A stretch of DNA of 5,702 nt from Candidatus Cloacimonadota bacterium (GCA_030628755.1 DAOVQH010000179.1:1-5702), one strand, 5' to 3'; positions 1 to 5,702 are shown, numbered from the stretch's first letter. The notes: generated from the letters alone by a model not told the origin. Numbers and translations: made by a program.

Positions 1-501
1 AATAGTTATATATAACGCCTTTGCAATATAATTTGAAGATTCAGCAGGCAAACTATCTATTTCATCTTTATACATTTTAAATAGAATTGCACCAACACTA
101 ACTGTTTTTGTATCGATGTAAGTATCTGCATCAGGAATAAGACCATTTTCCGGATGGTGATCGATGGCTATTATCTTTTTGGCAGTTGGAATAAGAGGAG
201 CACAAATTCCAATTCGTTCCTCTTCATGACAATCAAGGATAATCAAGAGATCATACCGTAAATGTTCGGAAAAAACAATTGTTCTTTCCGAGCCCTGCAA
301 AAAATCATAAACTGCAAGAGCAGGTTCTTCCAGAACTATATCAGCTTTAATACCCTTGTTAACAAGAAGTTCCCGCAATACCAATGATGCACAAAATCCA
401 TCACCATCGGGATTTTTGTGAGTTACAATTCCAATAGACGGATATTTCTTAATTGAATCATCTAATATTCTCTTTATCTCAGATAATTGATTAATTATCA
501 T
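1..501 (-). CDS. nrnA: DHH-family phosphoesterase, NrnA-like (oligoribonuclease / pAp phosphatase), N-terminal part only
   Basis: The open frame starts at ATG 501-499 and runs off the left edge without a stop, giving 167 residues. Three DHH-domain metal-binding motifs are visible: HKNPDGDG at residues 28-35 (motif I), ILDCH at 88-92 (motif II) and IDHHPEN at 113-119 (the DHH signature). The sequence ends at ALYITI (162-167), where family members normally continue with the TDTG motif, so motif IV and the whole DHHA1 substrate domain lie outside the window. Family members are cytosolic Mn-dependent enzymes that remove nucleotides from very short RNAs and/or dephosphorylate pAp; which activity applies here cannot be told from this half. 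The start overlaps the rbfA stop by 4 nt (ATGA), and an AAGGG sequence lies about 6 nt upstream, so translation is probably coupled to rbfA. Position between rbfA and (usually) truB is typical. Alternative: a different DHH/DHHA1 subfamily such as a cyclic-dinucleotide phosphodiesterase, less likely given the context. Confidence 0.85.
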   Translation of the reverse strand, partial: MIINQLSEIKRILDDSIKKYPSIGIVTHKNPDGDGFCASLVLRELLVNKGIKADIVLEEPALAVYDFLQGSERTIVFSEHLRYDLLIILDCHEEERIGICAPLIPTAKKIIAIDHHPENGLIPDADTYIDTKTVSVGAILFKMYKDEIDSLPAESSNYIAKALYITI

Positions 502-860
502 TCTTTTCCCTTATTCTCTGACTCAGCATGAATTTTTGCAAAAAGTTCATCCAAATGTCTGGCTTTTTCTTCAACTTTATCACAATTAAATACAAGCTCA
601 GGGATGACCCTCATGAATTTTGCACAAGCAATCTCATTCTTAATAAAGCCCGAACTTTTCTGAAGAGATTGCAGAACTTCATTGCTGTCTACTTTACTTA
701 GATGAGTGAAATATATCCTGGCATGTGACAGGTCATTTGAAAGTGTAACCTGCGTTATTGTAATCATATTAAGATTTTTATCTCGAAGTTTGAAATTAAT
801 TGTATTACTGATTATTTTTAGAAGTTCACTTTCCAATCTTTGAATGCGAATTCGAGCCAT
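498..860 (-). CDS. rbfA: Ribosome-binding factor A
   Basis: This 120-residue protein is a normal-length RbfA, a single KH-like domain that binds immature 30S subunits near the 16S rRNA 5' end and helps late maturation, including cold adaptation. Family landmarks are present in order: an N-terminal helix RIQRLESELLKII (5-17), the strand ITITQVTLSNDLSHARIYFT (33-52), which matches the conserved VxVSxDLxxAxVY block, and the helix leading into MRVIPELVFNCD (83-94), which matches the conserved R-x-x-PEL-x-F-x-x-D element. The start ATG (860-858) has an AAAGGA Shine-Dalgarno at 872-867 with 6 nt spacing. It lies 47 nt after infB, the longest gap inside the cluster, and its TGA overlaps the ATG of the downstream DHH gene. 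Nothing is missing compared with the family. Confidence 0.96.
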   Translation of the reverse strand: MARIRIQRLESELLKIISNTINFKLRDKNLNMITITQVTLSNDLSHARIYFTHLSKVDSNEVLQSLQKSSGFIKNEIACAKFMRVIPELVFNCDKVEEKARHLDELFAKIHAESENKGKE

Positions 861-907
861 AAGAAATCCTTTCTGAATTTACCGATCAGGTTTTTTTTAT
901 AGAATAA

Positions 908-3295
908 TTATTTTTTAACTTTTCTGGCAACTTCTTCAACAATGAAATTCTCTATTATGTCGCCTTCCTTGATATCATTATATCCTTCAATACCGATACC
1001 ACATTCTATTCCGGCTTTCACTTCTTCAACGTCGTCTGCATAATGTTTTAGTGAAGAGAGTTTACCCTCGTGAATCATGATATCATTTCTATAGAGACGG
1101 ACTTTCCCGGTATTCCTGATTACACCTTTTTCTACAGAAACACCAGCAATCGTTCCAATATCTTTGATTTTAAAGATTTGTTTAATAAGAGCAGAGCCAA
1201 GAAATTTTTCGTGATACTCAGGAGCTAGAAGTCCCTGCATGGCAAGTTCAATATCTTCAATAGCTTCATAGATGACTTGATAAAGTTTAATTTCAACATT
1301 TTCCTCTTCTGCAAGCTTCTTGGCAATATTGGTAGCTCTTACATGGAAACCAATTACAATGGCCTTGGAAGCTGCAGCAAGGTTTATATCCGCTTCATTA
1401 ATGCCACCAACTGCTTTATGAATTATATTTACAATAACCTCGTCTGTACTTAATTTTTGGAAGGAATCACAAAGAGCTTCGATTGAACCATCTGTATCAC
1501 CTTTAACAACGAGTTTAATCTCCGACATCTCGTGTTCTTTAATCTTCTGGAAAAGGTTATCGAGACTGGTCTTTGTCTGGAATTTTTCTCTTTCCCTGCG
1601 GATAGTCATTCTTTCAGTACTGATCTGTCTTGCTGTTTTTTCATTTTCTACCTTATTCAATATATCCCCAGCTTTAGGAACATCATTTAAACCATATATA
1701 ACGGCAATATCGGAAGGATGAAGTTCGGTCATTTCATTTTCACGTTCATTTTCCATTTTTCTTATATGACCAAAGGTAGCACCACATACAACACTATCAC
1801 CTTTTTTTAAGATTCCTTCCTGAAGCATGATAGTTGCAATTGTTCCCATTCGCTGATCCTTCATTGATTCAATAACAACACCCCTTCCGGAAATCTCATA
1901 AGGAGCTTTAAGTTCCTGTATTTCGGAAGAGAGTATAATTGTCTCAAGAAGTTCATTAATACCTTCACCTGTTTTTGCTGAACATTGAACCCAGAGAACT
2001 TCTCCCCCATAACCTTCCAACCTGATATTCTGAGTCATAAGATCATTAATAGTTTTGTCTACATTTGCATCTTTCAAATCTATTTTATTAATTGCAACGA
2101 TAATTGGAACTCCTGCAGCTTTGGCATGGTCAATAGCTTCAACAGTCTGTTTTTTCACACTTTCATTAGCTGCAACCACAATGACAGCTATATCAGTTAC
2201 ATTAGCACCTCGAGCTCTCATGGCAGCAAAAGCTTCATGACCTGGTGTATCGAGGAAGGTTATTTTTTTACCTTCATGATTTACCTGATATGCACCAATA
2301 TGCTGAGTTATTCCTCCGGCTTCCCCAGCAATGACATTTGTAGAACGAATCCTATCTAAAATCGCAGTTTTACCATGATCAACATGTCCCATAATAGTAA
2401 CAATGGGAGGTCTTACCTTAGTTTCTACAGCACCTTTTTCAGAAACTTTTTCCTCAAGGATATCAGTTCCATATTCTTCTCTAAATTCCACATCGAATTC
2501 AAACTCATCACATATCATCTCCAGAGATTCTTTATCCAATCTTTGATTTATGGTCACCATCTGTCCCATCATAAAGAATTTAGAAATAATATCCGTTGCA
2601 GAAACACCCATTAATTTTGCTAATTCACTCACAGAAGTAAATTCACTAATAGCGATTTTAGTGTCGACTTCTAGCTGTTCTTTTTCTTCTTTTTTATATT
2701 TTTTCTTTTTCTCTGTAGTGCTTAAAGTCCGTTTAATACTCTTTGAAATTTCAGCTTCCTCTAATTCAGTAGGTTCAAACTTCTTCTTTCTACCACCCTT
2801 TTTAAAGCTCTTAATCTTAGCCTGTAGATGTTTATTTTTTTCCTCGTATTCCTTCTTTTTCTTTTTTTCATCCCTGAATCTCGTCTCTCCGGAAATCTTA
2901 AGTTGTGCAGGGGGAGCTTCTCTTGTTTTATATTCTTGTGAAGGTTTATATACTGGTTTAGCTCCTCTGATCTCAGTTTTTTTTATTTGCTTTTCAACAA
3001 ATACAGGTATTTCTTCTTTCCGTGCTTTCTCAATTCTTTCAGCCTTGGCTTTTTCTTCTTCTTTTCTCTTTTTATCTGCTAAGATTATTTTTTTATGATA
3101 AATTTTTCTATCCTGTTGTCGCTGTTTAACTGCTGCTACTTCTTCACTGAATTTTGCACGTATCTTTTCAATAACATCATCCTCTACAGGACTCATGTGA
3201 CTTTTAACCGTAATTCCCATATCACCTAGATGCTTTTTCAAAGCTGCTGTAGAAATTTTGAATTCTTTAGCTAATTGATGTACTCGTATCGGCAT
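908..3295 (-). CDS. infB: Translation initiation factor IF-2
   Basis: Full-length 795-residue IF2, the GTPase that positions fMet-tRNA on the 30S subunit and promotes 50S joining. An IF2_N module is at about 1-50 (RVHQLAKEFKISTAALKKHL). A highly charged lysine/glutamate-rich linker spans about 55-210. A second IF2_N-type module is at about 212-270 (SVSELAKLMGVSATDIISKF). The G domain begins near 296: G1 GHVDHGKT 303-310, G2 GGITQHIGA 327-335, G3 DTPGH 349-353, G4 NKID 403-406 and G5 SAK 439-441, all intact. Domain II follows (about 468-550), then domain C1 (about 592-690, including KGDTDGSIEAL) and the initiator-tRNA-binding C2 (about 700-790, including the ECGIGIEGYNDIKEGDIIE stretch). The ATG start has a GGGGG ribosome site 4 nt upstream (3304-3300) and lies 11 nt after the ylxQ stop. 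The protein ends with TAA at 910-908. Start choice is supported because the IF2_N module begins at residue 3. Confidence 0.98.
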   Translation of the reverse strand: MPIRVHQLAKEFKISTAALKKHLGDMGITVKSHMSPVEDDVIEKIRAKFSEEVAAVKQRQQDRKIYHKKIILADKKRKEEEKAKAERIEKARKEEIPVFVEKQIKKTEIRGAKPVYKPSQEYKTREAPPAQLKISGETRFRDEKKKKKEYEEKNKHLQAKIKSFKKGGRKKKFEPTELEEAEISKSIKRTLSTTEKKKKYKKEEKEQLEVDTKIAISEFTSVSELAKLMGVSATDIISKFFMMGQMVTINQRLDKESLEMICDEFEFDVEFREEYGTDILEEKVSEKGAVETKVRPPIVTIMGHVDHGKTAILDRIRSTNVIAGEAGGITQHIGAYQVNHEGKKITFLDTPGHEAFAAMRARGANVTDIAVIVVAANESVKKQTVEAIDHAKAAGVPIIVAINKIDLKDANVDKTINDLMTQNIRLEGYGGEVLWVQCSAKTGEGINELLETIILSSEIQELKAPYEISGRGVVIESMKDQRMGTIATIMLQEGILKKGDSVVCGATFGHIRKMENERENEMTELHPSDIAVIYGLNDVPKAGDILNKVENEKTARQISTERMTIRREREKFQTKTSLDNLFQKIKEHEMSEIKLVVKGDTDGSIEALCDSFQKLSTDEVIVNIIHKAVGGINEADINLAAASKAIVIGFHVRATNIAKKLAEEENVEIKLYQVIYEAIEDIELAMQGLLAPEYHEKFLGSALIKQIFKIKDIGTIAGVSVEKGVIRNTGKVRLYRNDIMIHEGKLSSLKHYADDVEEVKAGIECGIGIEGYNDIKEGDIIENFIVEEVARKVKK

Positions 3296-3306
3296 AATTC
3301 CCCCAG

Positions 3307-3606
3307 CTATACGATCAACCTGATAATCCCTTTAGCAAAATTGTGGTCTTCAATACTGATAATTCCAACATCTCGAGTTTTAAACGATTCGCCAAATAAT
3401 TTTTTAGTTCCAATCTCCATGACCTTTGTATTATTAGCATGCGTCATATTGATAAGTTTACTTTTTGAATTCTCAGCGAGGTCGGAAACATATAGAACAA
3501 GTCTTGACTTGCCCTTGAAGCAAGATTTTTCACAAGCATCAAAGCCAAATTGCAGTTTACATGCCTTCCTGGCTAAATGCAATAAGTTTATAATTTTCCC
3601 TTCCAT
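3307..3606 (-). CDS. ylxQ: L7Ae/L30e/S12e-type small RNA-binding protein, YlxQ-like
   Basis: A protein of 99 residues from the start preferred here. Its pattern follows the YlxQ branch of the L7Ae/L30e fold: an N-terminal helix INLLHLARKACKLQFGFD, the strand SRLVLYVSDLAENSKSKL (family: kxkLvllaeDaSxNTxkk), and a C-terminal LFGESFKTRDVGIISIEDHNFAKGI segment (family: LGxxiGkxxxxvvaixD). L7Ae relatives bind kink-turn RNA; the cellular role of YlxQ is not well established. Start choice: ATG 3606-3604 has TAGG at 3616-3613 with 6 nt spacing and gives the usual length of about 100 residues. An in-frame ATG at 3621-3619 would add five residues (MVRLE) and overlap ylxR by 8 nt, but it has only an A-rich tract before it and no Shine-Dalgarno. 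The gene ends with TAG at 3309-3307, 11 nt before infB, in its usual position between ylxR and infB. Confidence 0.88.
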   Translation of the reverse strand: MEGKIINLLHLARKACKLQFGFDACEKSCFKGKSRLVLYVSDLAENSKSKLINMTHANNTKVMEIGTKKLFGESFKTRDVGIISIEDHNFAKGIIRLIV

Positions 3607-3612
3607 TTCCAA

Positions 3613-3616
3613 CCTA
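3613..3616 (-). promoter_or_regulatory. Ribosome binding site that favours the shorter ylxQ start
   Basis: TAGG on the minus strand, 6 nt before ATG 3606-3604. Its TAG is also the ylxR stop codon, so ribosomes terminating on ylxR would sit over the ylxQ initiation site, consistent with termination-reinitiation coupling. The upstream ATG (3621) has no comparable site. Confidence 0.5.
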
Positions 3617-3841
3617 ACCATTTTTTTTAATATGTTTTTGTAACCATTTATCTAATTTTTCCATACAATCATTGTCATCGCACACATAATATCCACGAGC
3701 TGTAATTTTTCTTTTCAGATCGAAAACTATCTCAGAATCCAGAATAGCAAAACGGATCAATTTATACTGCTCCTTTTTCTTTTTACAAATCACGCAGGTT
3801 CGCTCTGGAACATGACCTGCTTTTGACGACTTTTTTGGCAT
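3614..3841 (-). CDS. ylxR: YlxR (DUF448) family nucleic-acid-binding protein
   Basis: A 75-residue basic protein with the two family signatures: RTCVICKKK at 14-22 and ARGYYVCDDNDC at 48-59, joined by the YKLIRFAILDSEIVFDLKRK segment (26-45; family: elIRfvxxxdgxvvxDxxxk). YlxR proteins are small RNA binders encoded with nusA and infB; the B. subtilis member has been reported to bind RNase P RNA (RnpM). Four cysteines, C16-x2-C19 and C54-x4-C59, could hold a metal ion, an inference from spacing only. The usual GRGAY box reads ARGYY here. The start ATG shares one base with the nusA stop (TAATG), and the only purine-rich AAGGA lies about 17 nt upstream, too far for normal use, so translation probably depends on nusA. 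The last codons include an A8 run that overlaps the possible upstream ylxQ ATG. Confidence 0.92.
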   Translation of the reverse strand: MPKKSSKAGHVPERTCVICKKKKEQYKLIRFAILDSEIVFDLKRKITARGYYVCDDNDCMEKLDKWLQKHIKKNG

Positions 3842-5076
3842 TAGAAATACTTTGATGATTCCTTGATTTTAGCTGCTGTTTTCTTCCCGAGACCTTCCAG
3901 ATGACACAATTCATCAATGCTTGCTTCATATATATCCTGAACAGATGTATAACCGTGGGTTTTGAGAACTTCAGCAACCTTTGAAGTTACACCATCAAGA
4001 TCACTTACGTGACTGGTGATCCTTCTTTCTTCAGATATCTTTTCTTCAAATTCTTCCTCGGTGTAGATATCCAGTTTGAAATCTGTTAATTTTGCTGCTA
4101 ATTTAACATTTTTACCTTTTTTCCCGATAGCAAGATTTTTATTTTCTTCATTAACTATAATACGGGCAAATTTCCCTCTCTCTGCAAGATAAACCTTTTC
4201 TACTAGATCCGGACCAATAGCATTTGCTATAAGCTGTTCCGATGAATCGTCCCATAAAACAATATCGATCAACTCCCCATTTAATTCATTCCTAATGGAC
4301 TCAATACGAACACCATGCGGACCGAGACATGCTGCTGTAGCATCAATGTTTTCATCCTTTGAATGAACTGAAACTTTGGTTCTAATCCCTGGTTCTCTAA
4401 CAATCTTCTTAATTTCAATATCACTAGAATTTATTTCCGGGATCTCAGATTCAAATATCTTCTTTACAAATTCAGGACGGGTACGAGATAAAATTACAAT
4501 CACATCATTTTTTCTTTTACGAATATTGACCACATAAGCCCGAATCATATCCCCAACTTTATAAAATTCATCTTCGATTTGTTCATCTTTAGGTAAAAGA
4601 GCATCAGCATAACCAATGTCTACAAGATAGCCATTATAATCGTCTTTTCTTATTTTACCTGAAATTAATTGATGTTTCTGATTTTCATAATCGAACATTA
4701 TTCTGTCTTCTTCCAACATTCTTATGCGTTCAAGAATAGCCTTTCGAGCATTTCTAATAACCTTTGGTTCAAATTCTGAAATGGATATTTCTACCGGGAT
4801 CTTGTCACCAAGTTCGAGTTTTTCATCCAACTGCTGTGCTTCTTCCAAAGAGATTTCTCCTAAGGACATATCACGTTCAACAACGATTCTTTTAAATTTC
4901 GCAACAACCCAATTGGTATCGAAGTCAGCTTCTATTTCCAATTCATTTTCATTCAATAATTTTTTCGAAATAGCCTGATACAAGCCATCTCTAATAATCT
5001 CAGTTAGTTTGTCCTTATCAAGCTGCTTTAAAGCTGCAAGTTCGGAAAGAGAAGACATTAAATTTGCACTCATCAT
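3841..5076 (-). CDS. nusA: Transcription termination/antitermination factor NusA
   Basis: A 411-residue NusA, the RNA-polymerase-binding factor that modulates pausing, intrinsic and Rho-dependent termination and antitermination. Domain order: N-terminal polymerase-binding domain about 8-130; S1 domain about 135-200, ending in VILSRTRPEFVKKIF, a hallmark join; KH1 about 230-282 with its GxxG loop as GPHG (252-255); KH2 about 300-345 with GKKG (318-321) in LAIGKKGKNVKLAAKL; and one helix-hairpin-helix unit about 358-408 (CHLEGLGKKTAAKI at 391-404). It is longer than the B. subtilis type, which lacks the last unit, and shorter than E. coli NusA (about 495 residues, two acidic repeats). Two ATGs open the frame (5076-5074 and 5073-5071). 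The AAAGGAG site is only 2 nt from the first and 5 nt from the second, so the second may be the true start. The gene lies 15 nt after rimP and overlaps ylxR by one base. Confidence 0.98.
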   Translation of the reverse strand: MMSANLMSSLSELAALKQLDKDKLTEIIRDGLYQAISKKLLNENELEIEADFDTNWVVAKFKRIVVERDMSLGEISLEEAQQLDEKLELGDKIPVEISISEFEPKVIRNARKAILERIRMLEEDRIMFDYENQKHQLISGKIRKDDYNGYLVDIGYADALLPKDEQIEDEFYKVGDMIRAYVVNIRKRKNDVIVILSRTRPEFVKKIFESEIPEINSSDIEIKKIVREPGIRTKVSVHSKDENIDATAACLGPHGVRIESIRNELNGELIDIVLWDDSSEQLIANAIGPDLVEKVYLAERGKFARIIVNEENKNLAIGKKGKNVKLAAKLTDFKLDIYTEEEFEEKISEERRITSHVSDLDGVTSKVAEVLKTHGYTSVQDIYEASIDELCHLEGLGKKTAAKIKESSKYF

Positions 5077-5078
5077 TT

Positions 5079-5085
5079 CTCCTTT
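5079..5085 (-). promoter_or_regulatory. Strong Shine-Dalgarno for nusA
   Basis: AAAGGAG on the minus strand, the best ribosome site in the window. Spacing is 2 nt to the first nusA ATG (5076) and 5 nt to the second (5073), which argues for initiation at the second codon and a 410-residue protein. Confidence 0.75.
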
Positions 5086-5091
5086 TTCAGT

Positions 5092-5544
5092 CTATTTCTT
5101 ATAATCAAAATAAGTTTGAGCTTTTTTAATTTTTGAAAATGGAATTTCCTCGAACCCATCATCAGATTCAATTTTTATAATATCCTGAAGAACTTCCTTC
5201 AAAGTTCCGATCTTAGTTAGGTTTTTCTCATTATGGCTAAAAGTAACCTTTACTTTCTCACCAATAGCACTCAGATAATGCTTTTTCAATTTCAGTTCTC
5301 TTTCCAAACCAGGTGAGGAAACTTCAAGGAAATACCTTTTCTCAACGAAGTCCTGCTCTTCAAGGATATCCGAGATAGTTCTACTAACTTTCTGACATTC
5401 ACCTACAGATACTCCATTCACTTTTGAAATATAAATGACAATAATAAGTCCTTTTGCAGCATGTTTCAATTCAATATCATAAAGTGCCACATTATGCTGC
5501 AAACAGGCATCTTTTGCTATCTTTTCAATTCTCTCAAGCATCAT
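5092..5544 (-). CDS. rimP: Ribosome maturation factor RimP
   Basis: A full-length 150-residue RimP, which binds the 30S precursor and assists early assembly of the subunit around S12. The signature LEVSSPGLERELK is at residues 73-85. It is preceded by the helix GVSVGECQKVSRTISDILEE (44-63), which matches the family's GVxxxdCxxvSrxisxxLd block. The C-terminal part (about 90-150) fits the SH3-like domain: a GEKVKV strand (95-100), then GTLKEV and EIPFSKIKKAQ. Two adjacent ATGs (5544-5542 and 5541-5539) are possible starts. A TAGGTAAGG stretch directly upstream serves the first with 5 nt spacing from TAGG, or the second with 3 nt from AAGG. rimP is the first gene of the cluster and is followed by nusA after 15 nt, the usual pairing. 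It ends with TAG at 5094-5092. Confidence 0.97.
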   Translation of the reverse strand: MMLERIEKIAKDACLQHNVALYDIELKHAAKGLIIVIYISKVNGVSVGECQKVSRTISDILEEQDFVEKRYFLEVSSPGLERELKLKKHYLSAIGEKVKVTFSHNEKNLTKIGTLKEVLQDIIKIESDDGFEEIPFSKIKKAQTYFDYKK

Positions 5545-5569
5545 CCTTACCTACAAGTTTATTCCCAAT

Positions 5570-5609
5570 AAGCGATTGAACCACTGAGAATCAGTGGCAA
5601 CGCTTTTTT
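5570..5609 (+). terminator. Hairpin with T6 tract: plus-strand intrinsic terminator or rimP leader hairpin
   Basis: On the plus strand a perfect 7-bp stem CCACTGA/TCAGTGG (5581-5587 with 5591-5597) closes a GAA loop. The stem extends outward with TTG/CAA and AAGCG/CGCTT pairs, interrupted by small bulges (AA at 5579-5580, A at 5575), giving about 15 pairs in all. TTTTTT follows at 5604-5609. This has the form of a Rho-independent terminator for plus-strand transcription, yet no plus-strand gene is present in the window. Read on the minus strand the same hairpin would form in the untranslated leader, 26 nt before rimP, where only a weak TTATT follows it. Confidence 0.6.
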
Positions 5610-5612
5610 ACC

Positions 5613-5639
5613 AAAAAAATGCTGACTTTTTGTGTCAGC
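5613..5639 (-). terminator. Rho-independent terminator upstream of rimP
   Basis: On the minus strand, GCTGAC (5639-5634) pairs perfectly with GTCAGC (5626-5621) around a 7-nt loop. It is followed by one A and seven T residues (5619-5613). This would end transcription coming from the right and separate the rimP operon from the preceding gene. There is no comparable T tract on the plus-strand side, so the direction is clear. Efficiency is uncertain because the stem has only 6 pairs. Confidence 0.75.
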
Positions 5640-5702
5640 TGAATTTTATGTACCTTGCTTTTTTAAAAGCAGACTTAGAAAAAAAATCCCCAACTTTCTG
5701 TC
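5635..5702 (-). CDS. Possible C-terminal tail of an upstream gene, partial
   Basis: One minus-strand frame enters from the right edge and stays open for 21 codons (QKVGDFFSKSAFKKARYIKF then S) before TGA at 5637-5635, inside the 5' arm of the terminator hairpin. A second frame is open for 18 codons to TAA at 5648-5646 (residues including LGIFFLSLLLKK). A third stops early, at TAA 5678-5676. The first is the more protein-like, and its stop falls right at a terminator, which is common for real gene ends. The piece is too short to identify. A T8 run (5686-5679 read on the minus strand) after GGGGA could instead be the end of another terminator whose 5' half is outside the window. Confidence 0.3.
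   Translation of the reverse strand, partial: QKVGDFFSKSAFKKARYIKFS

Noticed and set aside
861..907. The infB/rbfA gap with an A8 run and a short ACC/GGT inverted repeat around GATC, considered as a terminator or promoter.
   Set aside because: The stem would have only 3 pairs and the A8 run precedes it. No promoter boxes are visible; the rbfA ribosome site is the only supportable element.
1985..2614. Several plus-strand open frames opposite the IF-2 G domain.
   Set aside because: They are antisense shadows of the highly conserved G domain and show no coding character of their own.
2550..3098. A 182-codon plus-strand open frame opposite infB.
   Set aside because: It is rich in S, F and L because it is the complement of the lysine/glutamate linker of IF-2. 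It has no family resemblance and is fully covered by a certain gene.
3275..3643. A 122-codon plus-strand open frame across ylxQ.
   Set aside because: It spans ylxQ and both gene junctions antisense and shows no recognisable domain; ylxQ on the other strand fits its family well.
3783..3977. A 64-codon minus-strand frame overlapping the nusA end and the ylxR start.
   Set aside because: It is out of frame with both real genes, which explain the sequence completely.
5545..5640. A tRNA gene upstream of rimP, as metY in E. coli, suggested by a GGTTCAAT stretch.
   Set aside because: No cloverleaf, acceptor stem or anticodon arm can be built around it; the stretch belongs to the outer part of the leader hairpin.
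5657..5670. The inverted repeat GCTTTT/AAAAGC near the right edge.
   Set aside because: The loop would be 2 nt and the stem is nearly all A-T; it is expected by chance in sequence this AT-rich.

Overview
The window is one compact, co-oriented minus-strand cluster from an AT-rich bacterium. It encodes the conserved transcription-termination, translation-initiation and ribosome-maturation genes. In transcription order (right to left) these are rimP, nusA, ylxR, an L7Ae-type gene (ylxQ), infB, rbfA, and the first 167 codons of a DHH-family phosphoesterase (nrnA-like) that runs off the left edge. All starts are ATG. Junctions are tight: 15 nt for rimP/nusA, a 1-nt TAATG overlap for nusA/ylxR, a 7-nt gap or 8-nt overlap (depending on start) for ylxR/ylxQ, 11 nt for ylxQ/infB, 47 nt for infB/rbfA, and a 4-nt ATGA overlap for rbfA/nrnA. 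This is what a single polycistronic transcript with translational coupling would look like.

The organism cannot be named from this window. Presence of ylxR and ylxQ between nusA and infB, and a DHH gene right after rbfA, is unlike the E. coli order and resembles the order in Clostridia and several deep-branching Gram-negative-type phyla. NusA carries a C-terminal helix-hairpin-helix domain, which clostridial NusA proteins usually lack. That combination suggests, with low confidence, a candidate-phylum or FCB-group-like lineage (for example Cloacimonadota-like). truB would be the expected next gene beyond the left edge.

The only substantial non-coding stretch is the roughly 90 to 160 nt upstream of rimP. 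It holds two hairpin/T-tract structures placed head to head. One (5613-5639) is a good intrinsic terminator on the minus strand, which would separate this operon from whatever lies to the right. The other (5570-5609) reads as an intrinsic terminator on the plus strand, or as a leader hairpin in the rimP transcript. A short open reading tail (5635-5702) may be the end of the upstream gene. I recognise no promoter for the operon.

Functionally the genes fit together. RimP and RbfA mature the 30S subunit. NusA controls pausing and termination. YlxR and YlxQ are small RNA-binding proteins of the same neighbourhood. IF2 joins the subunits and initiator tRNA. The DHH enzyme probably degrades short RNA or nucleotide by-products. 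I found no mobile element, CRISPR array, tRNA, defence gene or evidence of a new system; the observations in Part 2 are modest and mostly concern the leader region and gene junctions.
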